NCBI RefSeq assembly: GCF_000471905.2
Contig: NW_006495273.1
Coordinates: 9,125,410 to 9,189,409, forward strand
From: Amborella trichopoda
Lineage: Eukaryota > Streptophyta > Magnoliopsida > Amborellales > Amborellaceae
DNA length: 64,000 nt
Direction: 5' to 3'
The translations under genes and the position numbers were made by a program. The notes under the pieces are model-generated. The model was not told the DNA's origin, searched no databases, and was given only the letters and a program-made list of their open reading frames with translations. The number at the start of each line of letters is the position of its first letter. Positions within the stretch are counted from its first letter, which is position 1. Below are positions 49,201 to 58,200 of the stretch, one piece after another.

Positions 49201-52200
49201 AACAGTATTACACAATTTCTCATCAATATAAAATCTTTTCTCATCAATCTTAGATTAATTTGAGCCAAAGGTAAATGAGATCTCTAGACTTATAACACTA
49301 ATCAGGGTCTTCCATTGGGTTAACCCGAATGACGTTCCACTAGTGTCTCAAGCTAACCCAATGGATCTATGCTCCACAGTCCATGGCAGGGACACATAAT
49401 TGGTCACATCAAAATCGTTGCACTAGAGCTTCCTATCACCTGAGGTTCAATGGATTACTGGTGCACCCCTGTGAGACATGTTCCTATTTAAATACAGGGG
49501 TCCTCTCAAAACACATGTGCACTAGCTCTTCTAAGTTGGATAATACTATAGAAAAGTGGCTTCCCCATATGACTGTGGGTGCATATGCCATGGAACGGTC
49601 TCGTGTCAGGATACGGGCTCATGTACCATGAGCCGACCATTCCATACAGGGTGAATACTCGAGTTCTATTATTCTCGATTGGATTCTCTAAGCCCTGGCT
49701 TATCACATCAACTATGAGGCATTCTAATCAATATAGTCCTGACTGGGAGGTGACCCTCACACCTCTCCGAGAGTTCACACTCTCAAAACTTATACTCTCA
49801 TTGCCTCAAATACTCGGGGTATATAAATTTGGGCCCCAGTACGTCAAGCACCCTGATTCAGTCTCTCTCTAACTTCCACTAAGCGTAAAACTCTAAGCTT
49901 TAAGGCCTTAAAAGGCCACATAGCCAACATCACGTTGGGGCCACACTTTAACTACATAATGCGGGAGAAAGGGGAAACAATTTTCATTCATCAAATACTC
50001 TTGTTACAGCAAAATCAAGTATTTATAGAGTTCTCCCACACCCGACCCTAGGTGGAAAAATGACCAAAATGCCCTTACAACAAAGGAGAAATGACTAAAA
50101 AATATCCTAGTTTTCCAATTTCCCACACAGCCTAGTCATCATGAATCTATATTCATGCCCCCAAATTCCAATCCATGAATCCAAATTCTCATGCATGCGT
50201 CCAAGTCCCCATGCATAGGAACTCCACACGATTGACTCATGGGAACTTAAAAGCTCATTAACTTAATTTGACTCCATGCTCTACACTTTTACCTCCATCA
50301 TTTCATGAAAACCCAATTTAATCCCCCTAGGAATTGCATTCCCTTCGCATTTTCCTCGAGTGCTTCGAGTTTGCTACGGGTTTCAAGGTCCCCTTGGATA
50401 AGTCCAAAATTATCAAGGTAGCTTTGATTAGACCCAGGATGCTCTCCCTAGCCTCAGGATGGGCCTGCCAAATTAAGGATCTGCCCACCTCTTATTTGGG
50501 CATGCCTCTAGGTCTTGGTAAACCAAAGAAGCGTCAATGGTCCCCTATCATTGATAAGGTGGATCGTGGACTTGCTGAATGGAAATGTCGCTTCCTTTCT
50601 TTCGCTGGCAGAATCACTCTCATCAGGGCAACCCTCTCCAACACTCCCATCTAGCTCATGTTCTTGTTTCACATGCACGTGGCAGTGGCCTCCCATCTGG
50701 AACAGCTCTTGAGGAATTTCCTTTGGGCGGGTGATTCTAGTTCGAAGAAATTCCACCTCATCTCATGGGAGAAAGTTTGGTCAACCGAAACTCCTCGGAG
50801 GTCTCGATATCCGGCACCTGAGAAAACACAACACGGCCCTGCTGGGCAAATGGTTGTGGCATCTAGCCACCCAAGAAAATCTTCTTTGGATCCAAGTTAT
50901 CCACAGTAAGTACCGTCTTGACCCCATTGCTTAGCTACCAGCAGGTAGACCCACAAGTAGGCCTTTGGGTGCATGGAAATCTTTTCTATCTTCCTTCACC
51001 CTCTTCCAACGCCTCATTTAGATTCCATCCTTGGTAGGGAACCTGCATCGTTTTTGGTTGGACTTATGGTTGGGCCATAATCCCCTAAGGGACGCCTTCC
51101 CCTCTGTCTTCTCCCTCTCTCTATCCCAAAATGCCTCGGTGGCTGAGGAAATGCCCCTCTCGGGTCACAGTAGAGGGTGGAACCTGTCATTCAGCATACT
51201 CCTTTCTGCCTCGGAGTCTCAAGATTTCATCAATCTTTCAACCCTCCTTCATTCCACCTTCCATGCTGACCTTGGTCTTGACCAAGTTGTTTGGATCCCA
51301 TCACCCACGGGATCCTTCACCGTCGCATCCTTTTACAGAACCCTGCTGCTGCCACCCACCTTTCCCCACTCACCACCATCAATTGTGGCCCAGGCATAGT
51401 CCTCCATTGCACCTCCAAGAATTCAAGCTCTTAATTGGATTGCTTTTTCTGAAAAAGCCCTCAAGGTTGACCACCTACAATGTAGAGGCATCCCCATCCC
51501 CAACAGGTGCACCACGTGCCTCTCCGATGAAGAAAGTAACCCCCACCTCTTTCTCTTGTCCCGTGGCCCAGGATCTTTGGGGTTACTTACTTCGACTCTT
51601 TGGTTGGACATGGGTCACCCCCTCCCCCCATTCTGGCCCTTTACACTTTGTCTCAAGTCTGTCCTTGGCCTAAAGCTGGCACGACACTGTGGAAGGCCCC
51701 TATAGCAGTCACAGTTTCGATCATCTGGACCGAAAGGAACTCCCGCATCTTTCGAGTTGAGAAATGCTCGGTGCCGGGTCTCCTTAATAAAATCACTTAT
51801 TTGGTCATCTTTTAGGCCTCCAACCACAAGAGGTTCAAGGGTTACCTCCTCAATCTTCCTCCGCAACTGGCAATCCATGCTCTACGCCCGCGCTCCTTGT
51901 CCAACTCGGGCTAACCTGTGGCTGCCACCTCCCTTTGGGCACACTAAGCTGAACTTTGACGGGTGTTCCCTAGGGAACCCCAGGCCCGCAGGTGTCGGAA
52001 GCCTATACAGGGACCACCAAGGCTTGACTTTAGCATCCTACTCCAGCCATATCGGCCATGCTGATTCCCAGTTGGCTGAGTCAATGGATATCCTTGAAGG
52101 CCTCAAACTTTTCGACCCTTGTTGGCACCAATCGCTGATTATTGAAGGAGATGCACAAAACGCATCACTTGGGCCTCAGGCTCATCGTCCTACCCCTGGG

Positions 52201-55200
52201 GTAAGCCTTTCTTTTTGGTTTAGAACCCCCATATTGTAGGTGGTTCCTTAATAGCAAGTTAACAATTTCAAAAAAAAAAAGAAATGATTTACCAAGAAAA
52301 AAAGGGTGGCACTTATCAAACATGATAATTTTCCAGCACGTCGTTCTATATAAAGCAAAGCAACTCAAAACACGTCCTTATTCCAGAATTCATCTCTATT
52401 GGATGCCATTTGCATCAAGTAAACTTCCCTGGTTCTAATATTTTGGTTGCCCTTCTGAGTAGCTTGTCTGGTTTTCAGTCTTGTTATGTTCTGTTGTGCA
52501 TCTAATATTACAATCACTTAACCAAGGGCCTGAATGTGATCATATTTTGGCTGTTGGAAAGCATAAGTTTCATTGCGTAGTACAGGAATTCCTTACTGAG
52601 GATTTCTACTCTCTAGTGCCATCAATATGGTCACTTAGATGTCCCCCCGATGTATCATTTTCATGTCCAATATGAGCTGTTTCTAATTAAATTAATTTTT
52701 ACTTTTTTAAAACATTGAAAATGTGGTCACTTAAGATTCAGGCATTGCATGAAAGTATTTGTGCTCTATTGTAAAAAATCCTGACTGAACCGTTGAATAG
52801 GGATCATAGGTTCTTTGCACATATATGTTCATATTCATAAGTTGTGTTGTAGTATGGAAAATAAATATGGACAGAATTGAGCAGTTGGTCAACAGCCGTT
52901 CAATTTTGTGGACGAATGAAATTTCGCATAAAAAAATGAACCAAATGGAAATGCATAAAACATCTCAGCTGTCTGTAAGAATTGCACAGTTGGGGATCAC
53001 CTGTTCAATACTAAAACTTTTCCTTTCTGTATTACCTGGATAAAGATGGAAATAAGTTTTTGTCATGTTTATTTGCTTTGAGTAATTTATTTGCAACACT
53101 TAACTGAGGTTAGGTTGTTCTCATGCTGCAGAAAGATGGTTCAACATATTACAAATATGGTGGATGGTGGTCAGTGTGGTGGATGGGTACCTACAGTATG
53201 GTTCTTTCGAAAGCAGCATTCTTTCACAAAAAGTACTTGGATCTATACGCACATAAGATGCCCTCGTCCATTCATGATTATGTAATTAGTGAAAGGTCAA
53301 TTTCAAGCTGGTCAAACTTATTCTTGGTGTTACTTTATGTTGTTAAATTTCTTATGTACTACGGTTGATTCATTCTTCTACAGAAACTGCGAAGAGATTG
53401 CTATGTCCTTGCTTGTTGCTAATGCCACCAGGGCTCCTCCAATTTGGGTTCAAGGTACCCTGTGATGATTCAGATTTGTCTGGAAGTTAGATTTCTTGCA
53501 TACTGAAGTTTGGTTTTACATTATTTATTTGCTTGATTGTAATGGTTGCTTTGATGTCAACAAATTAATGAAATTTCTGTATCCAAGACTCAAGAGAATG
53601 GTACCTGTGAGCCTCTGGAAGAATGGAAAGCTTTTGCCTGGTATTATGAGGGAAACAATATGACAGAATTGGCACTTCTAGATGACTGATGGCTGCAAGA
53701 AATACTAGTGAAAGGGATCTCCATCTTATTTTAAATTCACAGAAATCGAAATGGAATTGAAAAACTCAGGCATCAACAACAAATAGTTGGTGGAGAAACA
53801 TTTGTCAATTTGTACCTATATTTTGTGACAGTTCTTGGACCTCTCAATGAGTTCTATGTTGCCTCACTCTTGACGGAGGTTTATGAGTGTTCCTTGTATC
53901 TAAACTCTGCCTTCTCAACTTAGTTTCTACTTGAGAGTAGAATGCTTATTAGGTACGGGGAAGCAAAAGATTCACAAAACCTCAAAGTCGGGAGTGTCTA
54001 GAGGCCATTTGCACATGAAGATGGAAACAACCAAATCTCAAGAGATTTTATGTCGGGGTGTGTGTGTGTGTATTTATATATTTGTGTGGTTTGTGTGTTT
54101 CCAATGAACGAAAATTCAGCCACCCAGCCACCTAGGCAGCATTTTTTGAAAAACACCTAATCGTGGACTAGGCGGCTTTGGCTAGGCACCCACCAAGGTG
54201 GTGTAAAAGGGGGGCGCCTAGGTGCCACCTTGACCTGTACCAAAATATAGTATTAATTCAGTTCGAATTAATATATGGAAGCATTAGACTTTTTATGCTA
54301 TTTGTCGCTCTGCATGTAACAATAATTATGAATTTATTGTTAAACCAAAAAATGGTATTATATTGTAATTATTAATTTATTGAAAATGTTTTTTGCATGT
54401 AACAGTAATTATTAATTGTTAAACCAAAAAAATAGTATTAATTAAAATAGTATTAATTCGTAATTATTAATTTGTCGAAAATTCTTTGTGCATGTGGTAA
54501 TAATTATTAATTTATTGGTAAACCAAAAAATAGAATTAATTCGTAATTATTAATTTATCGAAAATGCATTTTGCATGTTACAGTAATTATTAATTGTTAA
54601 ACCAAAAAAAATAGTATTAATTCGTAATTATTAATTTGTCGAAAATGCTTTGTGCATGTGGTAGTAATTATTAATTTATTGGTAAACCAAAAAATGATAT
54701 TAATTCGTAATTATTAATTTATCGAAAATACATTTTACATGTAACAGTAATTATTGATTTATTGGTAAACCAAAAAATAGTATTAATTTTTAATTATTAA
54801 TTTACTGGTAAACCAAAAAATATTATTAATTCAGTGTTAATTAATATATAGAAGGATTATACTTTTTATGCCATTTATATTTTTGCATGTAAAAATAATT
54901 ATTAATTTATTGGTAAACTAAAAAATAGTATTAATTATTAATTTATCAAAAATTCTTTTTGCATGTGATAGTAATTATTAATTTATTGATAAACAAAAAA
55001 AATGTATTAATTTGTAATTACTATTATATAGTATATACAATAAAATGGGGGTAGGTGTGGGGGATCCAACTTTTAAAAAAAAGACAACACACGCCGCCTT
55101 TGGGTCTAGGCGGCCGCCATAGCACCTAGGTGGCCCATAGCACAAACTGCTTAGGCGGCCGCCTACGCCGTTTTGAACATTGTGTGTTTGTACTGAATTA

Positions 55201-58200
55201 TGAATTGTTACATTTTTTTCGTTTCCCACATGTTTCATGAGCTGTATATTAATATGTTATCATATGATAGAAAACCTACTGAACACACTTCTATGTGTTG
55301 GTATATATTGATATGTTTGTTTGTGTATCCACTATATTCTTGTGATATCTATGGACATCAATTGGGTGCTATACATTTGATTGCTATTCGGTGAAGTTAA
55401 TTTTTAGCACTGTTGTAGCAGAGGCATCGAACCACCTATTCCATAAAAGACATTCGCTCCAAGAACCGTTATTTTCATTTTCTCCCATTCCTGAATCTTG
55501 AATCAAGGTCCTGGAGGGAAGCGCCATTCTAGAAGGAGATCACAGCTTCTATGGCTTCTGCCTTGATTTAAAAAGAAATGCTCCATTTCCATAGGTTTAT
55601 AAGATTCTGTTTGCAATTTAGCATGCCGATGTGGAAAATTTTATCCCTATATTATAGATAATTTGGTTGAAACTTTTATTTTTTTTGAGGTAATTGGCTA
55701 GTTTGTATTAAAATATAAAAGATGTACAGATTACATATCGCTTTTCTTTATACAAATGTGATGTTAAAACTAAGTATTTGCACTGGAATATAGAAAGAGG
55801 GAAGGGATCTTCAAGCCCCTTGCTGGGGTATATTGATGTAGGAAGGAGGGAGAAAGAAAATTAAACACATCAGAAAAAATAAAAAAAAGGTAAGGACCAT
55901 GCCCTTCTTAGGGTCCGCAGTGGAGTCCGCCACAAAAAAATCTTTTCACAAGACCCAAAAAAATTATTCTTCTCTATCTTTTGCTTTTCCAATATTGACA
56001 TATTTATAAAATAATAGAACCCTAAAACTAACTAGCTCCTTAAGAAACCCTAAATACCATTAAGTCCTAGCACGTCATCTACTTAGTATTTATGTTCCAA
56101 CTACAACCCTAAATTCTCTACAACAAAGAGAACATACGTAGCATAAACGAAAACTAAAATCCTAAATAACCCCAAACCTAATTTCAATCTCTTATAAAAC
56201 AATAAAATAGACAATGAAAAGCCCTAATTGCATCAATCCCTTTGGTGATGGATTCCCACCATTTGCCTAGCCACCTTCTTCACTTCAATTAGTAAATTAA
56301 TCAAATGCTTCGTGTGCTGCTTGTAATGGAACTCTGGGATGCCAAACATAATCTCCATTTCTCCTTCAAGCTCAAAAGATTGTATTTTACATGCCACAAC
56401 TAGCTTTTCTTCTTCTCATAATTGATTATTGAGATTTTTAGTGCTTTTGGATTGTTGTCCACATCTTTTTCTTTGAGATTTACCTTTTCATAATATCCAA
56501 TATATGTGAACTTCTTCTTCATTTGATCCACAAGGTTGAGATTTGGTGTCATATCCACTCTTATGAGTACTTTCTTCTCAGTGATTGATATCTTCTAATC
56601 TTCGCAACCGTTCATTTATTTCATCATTCTTTCCTTGTATATCTTTCATGGCTTTATTTTTGCTCTCTTTGATTTGCTGGTTTGCACCCTCTTTGATTTG
56701 TTGGTTCACAAACGTCATGGTAAGCGGTAGTATACCCTTAATCACAAAAGTGGACTTCAGGGCATTATGGTAGATGGATCTTCAAGCTCTAATAGCAATT
56801 GATGTAGGGAGAAAACAAACAAAATTAAAATAAATAAAAAATAGAAAATTTAAGGATGAGATTATACCTTCTTTCAGGGTCTGCAAGGGAGTCCATCTCA
56901 AGAATATTTTCACAAGACTCAAAACAAATTCTTCATCTCTATCTATCTTTTTCTTATCCGCCATTTACATGTTTATAGAAGAAAGGCACCCTAAAACATA
57001 CTTGCTCCTTAAGAAACCCAAGCACAATTAAATCCTAGCACTTGATTTATTTATTATTTCCTTCCAACTATACCCCTAAATTCTCTACAACAAAAAGAAA
57101 AAATTACAAAAAAAGAAAACTAAAAACGTAATTTCAATCATAAAAATTAATAAAATAGAAAAAAAATGAAAACACCCAAGTGTATCATGCATGAATCACA
57201 ATCTGGGCATTGTGCCATCTTTTACTAGAGCAGATTCTGCTGCATTGGTTTCCCTTTGAGAGTGTTTGAAGACAATTTGGCAGTATTTGTTGTTCATTTT
57301 CTTTCAATTTTGTCGTCTGGTTTGAAGATTCCACAGTTTGTATGGCTATCGTAGAAGTTTATTGGGGATGTGCCTTAATCAAGAGTATGGAGCTTATAAG
57401 AAGTAACCAAGCAACCTTCTAGACCTCTATAGATTTTCGGATATCATTGCACATCAGAATGTTAATGAAATGAGGAAACTGAAACTCAAACCTATAAAGT
57501 TGTTGGGGCGTTTAACTCCCGCAAATTTCTGTGGTGAAGGCCTTCAAGTAGATGTTGGGGCGTGCTATAAAGTTGATTATTTCTCAAAAGATGGAAACTT
57601 CTAATAGTTTCAGGTGTTAGTGCTATCTACCTTAGCCTTTAGGAACATTTTGGAATTTCGTATGTATGTTTTTAATGTAAAGTTGTTGCAGTTATTACCC
57701 AATAGGGCTATTAACCCTTCGTGTAACTTTGTAGAAAGGATTTCTCTCCTAAATGAATGAGATGTCTTTCTTACCACAGTTTCCTGTCTTCCTGTGGTAC
57801 TTATGAATTATGATTTCAAGGTTATATGGCTTCTTGATTATCATTTATTTTATTCTTCGATTCTAACCAGTTATTCTTGTGAAGGTTTGGTTTCCTCATT
57901 CTCTCCTCATTTCCAATTCTATGCTTCTCTTTCTGCTTTTAATCATAGACTATGGTCCAGACATGTAAGACCATGAAAACTTGCAATGTTTCTCTCTCTC
58001 TCTCTNNNNNNNNNNNNNNNNNNNNCACAAGAAATGATTAGCCCCACACAAATGTTGCAGGACCTTGTTGTGCACCCAATGCATCCATTTTTAAACATAT
58101 AACTCAAAGCTGGTTTTGGACTGCATGCATAAAAAATTGCTAATGCAGGGGTGTGACCCCATTGCAAGCCATACAAAGGGGATTTAGAGCATTTTGATTG

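Larger units (their letters stand above)
27170..52414 (-). mobile_element. Ty3/gypsy LTR retrotransposon fossil, broken and multiply interrupted
   Basis: Minus-strand relic. Probable parts: 3' LTR about 27170-27740 (left end uncertain), purine tract 27741-27752, integrase 27760-28680, RNase H and RT end 29200-30025, protease/gag 36320-36855 and 37908-39088. LTR-homologous sequence at about 49900-50330 and 52276-52414 may be its 5' LTR. The integrase shows DFIPGLPRT and [13 protein letters not shown], and the protease region shows [13 protein letters not shown]. It is interrupted by two hAT-like elements, a copia relic and two L1 copies, and is clearly dead, with many breaks. LTR-like copies differ at roughly a fifth of sites by eye, so it is old. 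The distant LTR copy might instead belong to another element. Confidence 0.7.
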
